64,000 nt of DNA from Staphylococcus warneri. GTDB lineage: Bacteria > Bacillota > Bacilli > Staphylococcales > Staphylococcaceae. The stretch's first letter is position 1, and every line of letters begins with the position of its first letter. Positions 26,531 to 38,640 of this stretch are shown piece by piece. The position numbers and the translations under genes were made by a program. The notes beneath the pieces are model-generated. The model did not search any database, was not told the origin of the DNA, and saw nothing but the letters and a program-made list of their open reading frames with translations. The DNA lies in NCBI RefSeq assembly GCF_900636385.1, contig NZ_LR134269.1, positions 2,232,001 to 2,296,000 of the forward strand, in the 5' to 3' direction.

Positions 26531-26580
26531 TCACTGTTTTGCTTTAGAACGTTAGTCTGCCACCTTCGGCGCTAAGGACC
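26531..26580 (-). repeat. Duplicated 50-bp fragment of the 5S rRNA gene
   Basis: These 50 bases match 26841-26890 inside the 5S gene at 48 positions (differences at the 31st and 49th base). The copy covers the middle-to-3' part of 5S (GCGCCGAAGGT, then CAGACTAACGTTC) but lacks the whole 5' half, so it cannot be a functional 5S. It is followed by its own hairpin (GGTATTT with AAATACC) and the terminator at 26470-26494. Direction is the same as the 5S gene. Confidence 0.85.
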
Positions 26581-26618
26581 TTTTTCAACTTGAGAGAAAT
26601 ACGCTTATACTTCTTCAT
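26544..26618 (-). CDS. Possible small cationic peptide ORF running into the 5S fragment
   Basis: ATG at 26616-26618 opens a 24-codon frame beginning MKKYKRISLKLKKV and ending in codons supplied by the 5S-like fragment (…AEGGRLTF). GGGAGAG stands six bases in front, an adequate ribosome site; another ATG two codons earlier (26624) is closer to that site. The peptide would be strongly basic. I do not recognise it and it may be chance; it lies in the read-out of the rRNA operon past its first terminator. Confidence 0.22.
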   Translation of the reverse strand: MKKYKRISLKLKKVLSAEGGRLTF

Positions 26619-26724
26619 TTTCATCTCTCCCTTACTCACTTAGCTCGACTAAGCTCGTTGCACTCATTCTTCAATTCATCGTCTAAACGCATTTACTCTG
26701 CGTTGACTTTCTTATTTTAAACAT

Positions 26725-26749
26725 AAAAAAAAGAGACCTTGCGGTCTCA
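26725..26749 (-). terminator. Terminator of the rRNA operon
   Basis: Minus strand: GAGACC-GCAA-GGTCTC followed by eight T. It lies 27 bases past the 5S-like 3' end motif. Confidence 0.92.
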
Positions 26750-26832
26750 ATGCGGCTCATCGCATCCTATTATTTGCCTGGCATGGGCTATTGATCTTAA
26801 TAGCTCATGCTATTAAGTAAGTAAAACATGTG

Positions 26833-26947
26833 ATTTTCAATCACTGTTTTGCTTTAGAACGTTAGTCTGCTACCTTCGGCGCTAAGGAGCTTAACTTCTG
26901 TGTTCGGCATGGGAACAGGTGTGACCTCCTTGCCATTGTCACCAGAC
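26833..26947 (-). rRNA. rrf: 5S rRNA with aberrant 3' part
   Basis: The 5' part (26947 down to about 26862) reads as standard staphylococcal 5S: TCTGGTGACAATGGCAAGG, the CCATGCCGAACACAGAAG region and CTTAGCGCCGAAGG. The 3' part departs from the usual form: the loop E strand normally near AGAGTAG reads AAAGCAA, and the helix I closing strand ending GCCAGGC is not at the expected distance. A TGCCAGGC followed by AAATAATA is found only at 26776-26783, after a stretch with two hairpins. The end given assumes the usual 115 bases; with the distant GCCAGGC the gene would be 172 bases (26776-26947). Confidence 0.75.
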
Positions 26948-26961
26948 AAATGGAATGTATT

Positions 26962-26991
26962 ATACATTCAAAACTAGATAGTAAGTAAAAT
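26962..26991 (-). other. 23S rRNA processing stem, 3' arm
   Basis: This 30-base block is complementary, with few mismatches, to 30063-30093 on the other side of the 23S gene (shared core AACTAGATA/TATCTAGTT and AGTAAGTAAAAT). The two would form the precursor stem cut by RNase III or Mini-III. Confidence 0.8.
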
Positions 26992-27015
26992 GATTTTGCG
27001 TCGCAAAACATAAAT

Positions 27016-29938
<2,923 letters not shown>

Positions 29939-30062
29939 TATGTTTCCATCCTACAGGAAACGCGTTATTAATCTTGTGAGTGTTCTTTCGAACACTAGCG
30001 ATTATTTCTTATGAATTCAAGCTTTAAAACTCTAATTCACTCGGTTTTGCTTGGTAAAATCT

Positions 30063-30093
30063 ATTTTACTTACTTATCTAGTTTTCAATGTAC
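30063..30093 (-). other. 23S rRNA processing stem, 5' arm
   Basis: Complementary to 26962-26991 downstream of 23S; see that entry for the pairing core. Confidence 0.8.
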
Positions 30094-30242
30094 AAGTTCT
30101 ATTTCCAGTCAAGCGTTTGCATACTGTTTTGTTATCATTACTTTAAATACTCATTTACTCTAGTAAACTCCAATTAAAGTAACTCAACGCATTGTCTACG
30201 AATCGCTTTCTTTGAAAAAGAAGATATGTGAATGTTATATAA

Positions 30243-30279
30243 ACATTCAAAACTGAATACAATATGTCAATGTTATTCC
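30243..30279 (-). other. 16S rRNA processing stem, 3' arm
   Basis: Complementary to 31932-31970 upstream of 16S (cores CAATATGTCAA with TTGACATATTG, and AAAACTGAAT with ATTCAGTTTT). Confidence 0.8.
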
Positions 30280-30305
30280 TCATCTTCTACGAAGATGTTC
30301 CGAAT

Positions 30306-31868
<1,563 letters not shown>

Positions 31869-31931
31869 AAATTATGATGTTTGATTAGCTCATAAAACTA
31901 AATTAATTGTTGTAACTTTCGTTACATTATT

Positions 31932-31970
31932 GGAATTAACGTTGACATATTGTCATTCAGTTTTCAATGT
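31932..31970 (-). other. 16S rRNA processing stem, 5' arm
   Basis: Complementary to 30243-30279 in the spacer; together they form the long precursor stem around 16S. Confidence 0.8.
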
Positions 31971-31995
31971 TCATTTCTTTTACCGACAAGAATTA

Positions 31996-32024
31996 ATTAT
32001 ACGCCTTATCAACTCGAAAGTCAA
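31996..32024 (-). promoter_or_regulatory. rRNA operon promoter
   Basis: Minus strand TTGACT (32019-32024), 17 bases, TATAAT (31996-32001), with AT-rich sequence upstream that could act as an UP element. About 130 bases of leader precede 16S. The stretch 32030-32307, up to the recR terminator, holds no further feature I can assign with confidence. Confidence 0.85.
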
Positions 32025-32307
32025 TAACTTTTTATAAATAATTTTTGAAGTGATTTGTGTTGTTTTCGCTTTGTTTCGCTCAACAAATATATACTATACA
32101 GACATTCAAAACTTTTAACAACAGTAAAATTTACACTTTCTTAACTGCCTAAACCTCTTGTTATCACTAATTTCGTATGATGTAATAAAGACTGTTATAA
32201 AAGTTCGGTTTTGAAATAAAAAAATCTTTGATTCTCATCGTAATATACTTCTTCAACCCGCCTATAACCAAACTTTAACTTTTTAATAGTTTATTAAAGA
32301 AAATTAA

Positions 32308-32336
32308 AAAACACTGACACATTATGTATCAGTGCT
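32308..32336 (-). terminator. Terminator after recR
   Basis: Minus strand: CACTGATACAT pairs with ATGTGTCAGTG, followed by TTTTTT, six bases after the recR stop. It shields the rRNA promoter. Confidence 0.88.
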
Positions 32337-32341
32337 AATTG

Positions 32342-32938
32342 CTACATTTCGGTTCTACCTGCAATCGCTTTGGATAACGTTACTTCATCTGCATATTCTA
32401 AATCTCCACCAACAGATAATCCTTGTGCTAAACGAGTGACTTTAATGCCTATTGGTTTGACGAGACGAGAAATATACATTGCTGTTGATTCACCTTCAAG
32501 ATTTGGGTTCATTGCGAGTATTAACTCTTTAACTTCATCATTTTTCAAGCGTTCAACTAATGCTGGTATATTAATGTCCTCAGGGCCTATACCATCCATA
32601 GGTGATATTGAGCCATGTAGAACATGGTATAAACCTTTAAACTCTCTCATTTTTTCCATTGCAATAACATCTTTATCATCTTCAACGACGCAAATGACCG
32701 AGCGATCTCTTTGTTTATCTTCGCAAATATAACAAGGGTCTTTTTCAGTTATATGTCCGCACACACTACAATAGGTAAGTTCACGCTTTACATCTACGAG
32801 TGCTTTCGCAAATTGAACGACGTCATCTTCTTTCATATCTAATGTGTGAAATGCCAGACGTTGAGCGGTCTTAGGACCAATGCCTGGCAATTTCATAAAA
32901 CTATCTATAAGTTTGGATATAGGTTCTGGATAATGCAT
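32342..32938 (-). CDS. recR: Recombination mediator RecR
   Basis: A 198-residue protein: helix-hairpin-helix [17 protein letters not shown], a four-cysteine zinc finger (CSVCGH...CYIC, about residues 57-72), and a Toprim domain with [13 protein letters not shown] and [16 protein letters not shown]. RecR works with RecF/RecO to load RecA on gaps. It follows ebfC by four bases, the conserved dnaX-ebfC-recR group. Confidence 0.97.
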   Translation of the reverse strand: MHYPEPISKLIDSFMKLPGIGPKTAQRLAFHTLDMKEDDVVQFAKALVDVKRELTYCSVCGHITEKDPCYICEDKQRDRSVICVVEDDKDVIAMEKMREFKGLYHVLHGSISPMDGIGPEDINIPALVERLKNDEVKELILAMNPNLEGESTAMYISRLVKPIGIKVTRLAQGLSVGGDLEYADEVTLSKAIAGRTEM

Positions 32939-32942
32939 GTTA

Positions 32943-33260
32943 TCACATTCCAGGGATATTTAAGCCTTGAGTATGTTTACCTAAGCGTTCTTGTGTTAAC
33001 TTGTCAGCTTTGTTCATCGCTTCATTAGTAGCTGCTAATACTAAGTCTTGTAACATTTCAACGTCATCTGGATCTACTGCATCTTCTTTGATTTGTACAT
33101 CTACGACTTCTTTATGTCCAGTAACAGTTACAGTAACCATACTGCCACCAGCTGTACCTTCTACACGTTCTTCTTTTAATTTTTCCTGTTCTTGTTCCAT
33201 TTTCTTTTGCATTTTTTGCATTTGTTTCATCATTTGTTGCATATTTCCGCCACCGCGCAT
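32943..33260 (-). CDS. YbaB/EbfC nucleoid-associated protein
   Basis: A 105-residue protein with a Met/Gln/Lys-rich N-terminal helix ([19 protein letters not shown]) and the EbfC core [18 protein letters not shown]. Family members bind DNA as dimers. It lies between dnaX and recR, its usual place. Confidence 0.95.
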   Translation of the reverse strand: MRGGGNMQQMMKQMQKMQKKMEQEQEKLKEERVEGTAGGSMVTVTVTGHKEVVDVQIKEDAVDPDDVEMLQDLVLAATNEAMNKADKLTQERLGKHTQGLNIPGM

Positions 33261-33349
33261 AATCTATTTCCTCCTTGTAATTCCTAGAATTCTTTAAATA
33301 CTAACTTTGTTTATATTATACATACGAATATTAGCCTTGTCATGTGTAG

Positions 33350-35050
33350 CTAATCATCTATCATATGTACTGTTTCTTCTCCGAATAAATCTTTTGCCTT
33401 TTGTGCCACATCTTCTTGTTCTGGCTCAGTTTCTATTTTTTCCGCTTCATTATGTTGATCATGTTTTCTGTTTTGAAGATATTCTGCTCTTACACGTAAC
33501 CATTGATCTGAAGGAACACCTACTACTTTGACTGTTTTATTAACGATATTGCAAACTACACTTTCTATATTATTACGCTTTTCATCGTCTTTATTAACGA
33601 TTTCGCAGTGTATCTCTTCTTCAAATTTCACTAACACATGATCTTCGCTTGCCGCTACTGGTTCTGAATTTTGAAGTAAACTTACTAAAGACTTTTTATC
33701 ATTGTTTTTAGCATGATCAATGACCTCTTGCCAATGATCTTTGAGTAGTTTGATATCATCTTTATTGGCTTTATCTAGCACTTTAGCAATTTGTTGCATA
33801 GAAAATGCATTTTTTGAGCGTTGTTGACTTCTAATTGGTTTTTTCGGTGATTGCGTTTGTCCTGATGTAGCTATACCTTGAGATTTTAATACTTTCAATT
33901 CCTTCTCTAATTGTTCCATACGTTGTAATAAAACATCATTGTTAGGTTCTGTAGCAACTTGGGTCGTAGCAACATTTTGCACTGTTTCTGGTTTAGCTTT
34001 AATCATTTCAGCTAATTTTACCAACAACACTTCGAAATGAACACTTTGATTCACACTAAAACGTATAGATACTAAAGTATCATTGATAATATCGATCATG
34101 CGATATAAGGTGTCCAAGTCAAAATGAAGAAGTGCGTCATATTCAACGTCTTGATTAGATGTTTTATTCATAATTGTATCTCTGACGAAATAAATCATAT
34201 CATTTATTAAACGATTGACTTCTTTCCCTTCAGTAACAAATTGATGATATCTCGTAAATGATGCCTTGACATCACCTTTAACTACATCTTTAAATAATTC
34301 ATTTAAAGATGCTTCATCTACGCTACCCGTAACATTTAACGCATCTTGCAATGTTAAATGTTCATCTCCAAAAGCAATAGCTTGGTCCATAATACTTAGC
34401 GCATCTCGCATACCACCTTCTGAGGCCTTAGCAATAAATTCTAGTGCCTCATCATCGTAAGGTAATGACTGTGAATCAGCTACGTATTTCAAACGTTCGA
34501 CAATTTGTTCTAAACTGATAGCTTTAAAATCAAATCTTTGCGCTCTTGAAATAATAGTTGGTGGAATTTTGTGCGGTTCAGTCGTAGCTAATATAAAAAT
34601 TGCGTGTGCAGGTGGTTCTTCTAATGTTTTTAATAACGCGTTAAAAGCACCTGTCGTTAACATGTGCACTTCATCAATAATATAAACCTTGTATTCAGAT
34701 TCACTTGGTGCGTATTTAACTTTATCTCTAATATTTCTGATCTCGTCAACACCATTGTTACTCGCAGCATCTATTTCAATCACATCAGAATTAGTACCTT
34801 GAGTGATACCTTTACAAATCGCACACTCGTTACATGGTTCTCCATCTGTACTATTTGTACAATTAATAGCTTTAGCAAACACCTTAGCAATACTTGTTTT
34901 TCCTGTTCCTCTAGGGCCACTAAATATATAGGCATGGGATTGTTTCCCTTTAGATATCGCATTTCGCAAAGTTTTAGTTACATGTTCTTGTCCAACGACA
35001 TCATCAAAACTTTGAGGACGATACATACGATATAACGCTTGATAATTCAC
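33350..35050 (-). CDS. dnaX: DNA polymerase III gamma/tau subunit
   Basis: A 566-residue AAA+ clamp-loader ATPase. Walker A is SGPRGTGKTS (about residues 44-53), a four-Cys zinc module (C64-C83 region, CNECAIC), DEVHML and sensor ATTEPHKI. Residues 380-566 form the low-complexity linker and tau region that contacts the replicative polymerase. It is the first gene of the dnaX-ebfC-recR group. I saw no programmed frameshift signal and assume only the full product is made. Confidence 0.96.
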   Translation of the reverse strand: MNYQALYRMYRPQSFDDVVGQEHVTKTLRNAISKGKQSHAYIFSGPRGTGKTSIAKVFAKAINCTNSTDGEPCNECAICKGITQGTNSDVIEIDAASNNGVDEIRNIRDKVKYAPSESEYKVYIIDEVHMLTTGAFNALLKTLEEPPAHAIFILATTEPHKIPPTIISRAQRFDFKAISLEQIVERLKYVADSQSLPYDDEALEFIAKASEGGMRDALSIMDQAIAFGDEHLTLQDALNVTGSVDEASLNELFKDVVKGDVKASFTRYHQFVTEGKEVNRLINDMIYFVRDTIMNKTSNQDVEYDALLHFDLDTLYRMIDIINDTLVSIRFSVNQSVHFEVLLVKLAEMIKAKPETVQNVATTQVATEPNNDVLLQRMEQLEKELKVLKSQGIATSGQTQSPKKPIRSQQRSKNAFSMQQIAKVLDKANKDDIKLLKDHWQEVIDHAKNNDKKSLVSLLQNSEPVAASEDHVLVKFEEEIHCEIVNKDDEKRNNIESVVCNIVNKTVKVVGVPSDQWLRVRAEYLQNRKHDQHNEAEKIETEPEQEDVAQKAKDLFGEETVHMIDD

Positions 35051-35120
35051 CTTAGCACCTCCGTTTGCAATTACTCTCTATTATATCATTTGTGCTAGCA
35101 TGTTCATCAATAAAAATTCT

Positions 35121-35651
35121 TTAACGCATAATACTTGGATATTTTACTTGTCCAATTGGTTGGTCTGTTAAATTATCCCATAGAAACTTCACTAATAAAG
35201 GCTGTGTGACATCTTCATCTTCAGAATATAAATCATATTCATTTGCTAATTGATATCCTAATTGAGTAAAGTACGATGTTTCTCGATCAACTACAATTGT
35301 AGTATACCCTTCTGATTTCGCACGTTCTTCAACAGCTTGAACTAGTGCTTTACCTAATCCTTGATTTCTTAATTCCTTTTTTACTGATAATGAAGCAACT
35401 GTCAAAGCGGTATATGTTTTCTCTTCTGAAATGACACTGACTTCGACAAGCATGATATGTCCAATCACTTCATTTTGCTCGTTCTTCGCTATAACCTCTA
35501 GCTCATAATTATAGTCATCTGACTTTCTAAGTGTTTTAACAAGCGCTTTTTCCTGCCAACTTGCTTCCGGTTGTTCATCGTAATTTGCTTCAATACTATT
35601 TAATGATTCTTCATAGTCCACTTCTGTTAAGGTACTCAAATAGATTTGCAT
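35121..35651 (-). CDS. GNAT-family N-acetyltransferase (YhbS-like)
   Basis: A 176-residue acetyltransferase. The acetyl-CoA motif is LRNQGLGKALVQAVEERA (about residues 92-109), followed by VDRETSYFTQLGYQLA. The substrate is unknown. It lies between dnaX and the SRP RNA and may be transcribed on its own. Confidence 0.85.
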   Translation of the reverse strand: MQIYLSTLTEVDYEESLNSIEANYDEQPEASWQEKALVKTLRKSDDYNYELEVIAKNEQNEVIGHIMLVEVSVISEEKTYTALTVASLSVKKELRNQGLGKALVQAVEERAKSEGYTTIVVDRETSYFTQLGYQLANEYDLYSEDEDVTQPLLVKFLWDNLTDQPIGQVKYPSIMR

Positions 35652-35737
35652 CTTTACACCACCATATACGTCATTAGCTATTTCGTTTGTTTTATCGTTA
35701 TAATTTTATCAAATTATGTCACATTTATCTATTTATA

Positions 35738-35771
35738 TAAAAAAGAGAGCGACTCATCACATAAGTCGCTC
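35738..35771 (-). terminator. Terminator after the SRP RNA
   Basis: Minus strand: GAGCGACT pairs with AGTCGCTC, followed by TC then TTTTTT. Confidence 0.9.
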
Positions 35772-35799
35772 AAATCTATATTCGATATTATTTATCAAT

Positions 35800-36080
35800 T
35801 TAAAAACCGTGCACCTTTGTATCGAACGTATATCACAAACGTTACCGAAGTCGTTAGCTAAATCTCGGCTACCCTACGGCACATATGAGAGTCCACTTAA
35901 TGCTGCTTCCGTCAGGACCTGACATGATTCATGGGTTCATATTGCATAGGACCGAAATCTTCAAACACTACGTGCTTCGGGCAGACTTCACAAAAATACG
36001 CCCTCAACAAAGGAATTAAGTCTCGCATAAAGCGGATTTCGAGTACAGGGAACCGCTACCTCCCCACCTAGCACGGTAAG
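35800..36080 (-). ncRNA. ffs: Signal recognition particle RNA (long Bacillus-type scRNA)
   Basis: Minus strand from about 36078 to about 35806. The S-domain apical loop reads GTCAGGTCC followed by GGAAGCAGC (35901-35922), the SRP54-binding signature. The ends pair as ACCGTGC (36071-36077) with GCACGGT (35806-35812), and the 5' domain has TGCTAGGTGGGGAGGTAGCGG, the Alu-like part of Firmicute SRP RNA. The length, about 272 bases, matches the long form. A promoter lies directly upstream and a terminator downstream. Confidence 0.93.
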
Positions 36081-36084
36081 ATTT

Positions 36085-36114
36085 ATAATACTATAATTCC
36101 TATTATGTTTGCAA
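36085..36114 (-). promoter_or_regulatory. Promoter of the SRP RNA
   Basis: Minus strand TTGCAA (36109-36114), 18 bases, TATTAT (36085-36090); the -10 ends about seven bases before the inferred RNA start. Confidence 0.6.
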
Positions 36115-36167
36115 GCTTAAAATCTTACAACTATAAATATCTATCATAAATTCGTTCCACTTCAACT

Positions 36168-36902
36168 TTATTGTAATAAATTTTCGCGACGTCTTGAAAA
36201 CTCTTTAAATTTAAATTCAGTCGCAAGATGTTTAGATATATTATACTGAAACTGTGTCGTATCCTTTAAATATACTGTACTTCGCACTGTCGCTGTATAA
36301 GGAGGGTTTATATCACCAAACATCTCATAGTCTAATTTTGAAAATGGTTCAAAGGTAATAGATTTACTTGAATAACTAATATCTAATGCTAAATCATTTT
36401 CTAAATAGTCATATATAGACTTCTTGGCAACGCTAGCAGTAATAGATTTAACCACAGATTTCAAGAAAAAATCTTCATCTAAGATTTTCACCTTGCCTTT
36501 AATAGAACGCGTACGAATAACATGAATCAATCTTTCTTCAGCTTTTAATCCTAATGCTAACCTCACTCTTTCATAATCGCCCGCTCTAACTTCTTCATTA
36601 ACAATAAGTTCGGTTTGGTGTTTCAAACCTAATTGATTTTGTACCTCTTTGAAACTAATCAACTCTGAAAACGGAAATTCAGTGATACCTTGGTATATAA
36701 CAACAGACCCTTTTCCTCTAATCTTTTGAATCATGCCATCATTCGCTAACAACTCAAGTGCTTTACGAACCGTTTCTCTAGATGTTCCATAAGTAGATAC
36801 CAATTCATTCTCTGACGGTATTTGATCACCATATTGGTATTGTTCTGATAAAATTTGATTTTTTAACTGTTCATAAATGGAAATGAATTTCTTTTGAGCC
36901 AT
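36168..36902 (-). CDS. treR: TreR, GntR-family trehalose operon repressor
   Basis: A 244-residue GntR/HutC regulator: winged helix at 8-70 (YGDQIPSENELVSTYGTS / RETVRKALELL) and a UTRA effector domain at 90-235. In B. subtilis TreR is released by trehalose 6-phosphate. It is last in treP-treC-treR, 25 bases after treC. The palindrome in the treP promoter is its likely operator. Confidence 0.93.
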   Translation of the reverse strand: MAQKKFISIYEQLKNQILSEQYQYGDQIPSENELVSTYGTSRETVRKALELLANDGMIQKIRGKGSVVIYQGITEFPFSELISFKEVQNQLGLKHQTELIVNEEVRAGDYERVRLALGLKAEERLIHVIRTRSIKGKVKILDEDFFLKSVVKSITASVAKKSIYDYLENDLALDISYSSKSITFEPFSKLDYEMFGDINPPYTATVRSTVYLKDTTQFQYNISKHLATEFKFKEFSRRRENLLQ

Positions 36903-36927
36903 GTTGATATCCTCTTTTTACTTAAAA

Positions 36928-38565
36928 TTACTTCGCCGTTTCAACCACCATTGCACCAAACCCTGATATTTGACGTTGTTCTAATGTACCATTTTGAATA
37001 ATCACATCACCTGAGACATTTAAATCTTCAGGTAGCATTACAGGTTCTTTAGAAAAATTAGCTATAACCAGCCAAGTTTGGTTGTGATAATGACGACGAT
37101 ATACAAATAATTGTTCGTGTTCCATATACATTGGTTCAATATTACCATAAGTTATTATATCGTGATGATGTCTTAACGAAATCAATGTTTTATATGTGTG
37201 TAAAATAGACTCAGAATCTTTCATTGCTTGTTCCACATTAATATGTTGATAGTTTTGAGGAATATTAATCCAAGGTTCACCAGTTGTAAAACCTGCATGA
37301 TCCGATGCATTCCATTGCATTGGTGTACGGGAATTATCACGTGATTTTTGATCTAATATTTCTAAAATTTCTTGTTCTTCATATCCTTGATTTTTCAAAT
37401 AATCATAAGCATTTAATGATTCTACATCTCTATATGCATCTATTGAATTGAAATGAGGGTTAGTCATACCAATTTCTTCCCCTTGATAGATATATGGCGT
37501 TCCTTGTAACATGTGTAGCGCAATGGCTAATGTTTTAGCACTTGCTTGACGTAAAGATTCAGTACTATCATCCCCGAATCGTGAAACTACACGTGGTTGA
37601 TCGTGATTACACCAGAATATCGCATTCCAGCCACCACCTTCATATATACCTAATTGCCAATCCATCAATATTTTTTTTAGCTGTTGGAAATCCATACTAC
37701 CTTTAGCCCATTTTTCACCGTTAGGATAATCTACCTTTAAGTGATGGAAATTAAATACGCTGCTCAATTCGTTTCTTTCTGGATTAGAATATTTAATACA
37801 GTGATCAATGGTAGTAGATGACATTTCACCGACAGTCATCATATGCTTATCACCAAACGTATGTTGGTTCAATTCATGTAGATACTCATGCACTTTTGGT
37901 CCATCCGTATAAAACTCTTTTCCGATTTTATCAGAGTCCCTAAATTCACCTTTGGAAATAAGATTAATTACATCAAAACGGAAACCGTCCACACCTAAAT
38001 CAATCCAATAATTGACAATCTGATATAAGGCTTGTCTAACGTCTGGATTATCCCAATTCAAATCTGCTTGAGTAACATCAAATAAGTGCAAATAATATTC
38101 ATCACTTTTTTCATCATATTGCCATGCATTTCCTCCGAATTTGGATTCCCAATTTGTGGGTGGCCCATCTTCAGAATGTCTAAAGAAATAATAATCTCGG
38201 TAAGGACTATCTTTAGATTGAATGGCTTCCTTAAACCATTGATGTTCTGTTGATGTATGGTTAATCACAATATCCATCATTACTTTAATATCTCGTTGGT
38301 GTGCTTCTTTCACTAAAATTTTAAAATCTTCTAAAGTACCAAATCGTTCATTAATAGTTAGATAATCACTAATGTCATAACCATTATCGTTCATAGGTGA
38401 TTCATAAATAGGCGTTAACCATATATAATCTACACCTAAAAATTGCAAATAATCTAATTTCTCAATAATACCTCTTAAATCGCCCTCACCATTACCCGTC
38501 GTATCATTAAATGATTTGGGATATATTTGATAAACAACTGATTTTCTCCAGTCTTGTTCACTCAT
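36928..38565 (-). CDS. treC: Trehalose-6-phosphate hydrolase (alpha,alpha-phosphotrehalase)
   Basis: A 545-residue GH13 enzyme cleaving trehalose 6-phosphate to glucose and glucose 6-phosphate. The catalytic set is visible: nucleophile Asp in DGFRFDVIN, acid/base Glu in TVGEMSS, and the third Asp in NHDQPRVVSRFGDD. Length fits the family. It lies between treP and treR, with a hairpin terminator in the 75-base gap from treP. Confidence 0.95.
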   Translation of the reverse strand: MSEQDWRKSVVYQIYPKSFNDTTGNGEGDLRGIIEKLDYLQFLGVDYIWLTPIYESPMNDNGYDISDYLTINERFGTLEDFKILVKEAHQRDIKVMMDIVINHTSTEHQWFKEAIQSKDSPYRDYYFFRHSEDGPPTNWESKFGGNAWQYDEKSDEYYLHLFDVTQADLNWDNPDVRQALYQIVNYWIDLGVDGFRFDVINLISKGEFRDSDKIGKEFYTDGPKVHEYLHELNQHTFGDKHMMTVGEMSSTTIDHCIKYSNPERNELSSVFNFHHLKVDYPNGEKWAKGSMDFQQLKKILMDWQLGIYEGGGWNAIFWCNHDQPRVVSRFGDDSTESLRQASAKTLAIALHMLQGTPYIYQGEEIGMTNPHFNSIDAYRDVESLNAYDYLKNQGYEEQEILEILDQKSRDNSRTPMQWNASDHAGFTTGEPWINIPQNYQHINVEQAMKDSESILHTYKTLISLRHHHDIITYGNIEPMYMEHEQLFVYRRHYHNQTWLVIANFSKEPVMLPEDLNVSGDVIIQNGTLEQRQISGFGAMVVETAK

Positions 38566-38598
38566 TGTTAAACCACCTTTATGTATTGTATGAAAATA

Positions 38599-38634
38599 AA
38601 AAGCGCTCAGAGGTTTATCAACTTGAACGCTTTA
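38599..38634 (-). terminator. Intercistronic hairpin between treP and treC
   Basis: Minus strand: AAGCGTTCA pairs with TGAGCGCTT, followed by TTTATTTT. It stands inside the operon, so it may lower treC/treR transcription relative to treP or protect the treP 3' end. Confidence 0.7.
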
Positions 38635-38640
38635 CTTTTT

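Noticed and set aside
34664..35035. 123-codon plus-strand frame opposite dnaX
   Set aside because: It is antisense to the well-supported ATPase domain of dnaX and has no start signal.
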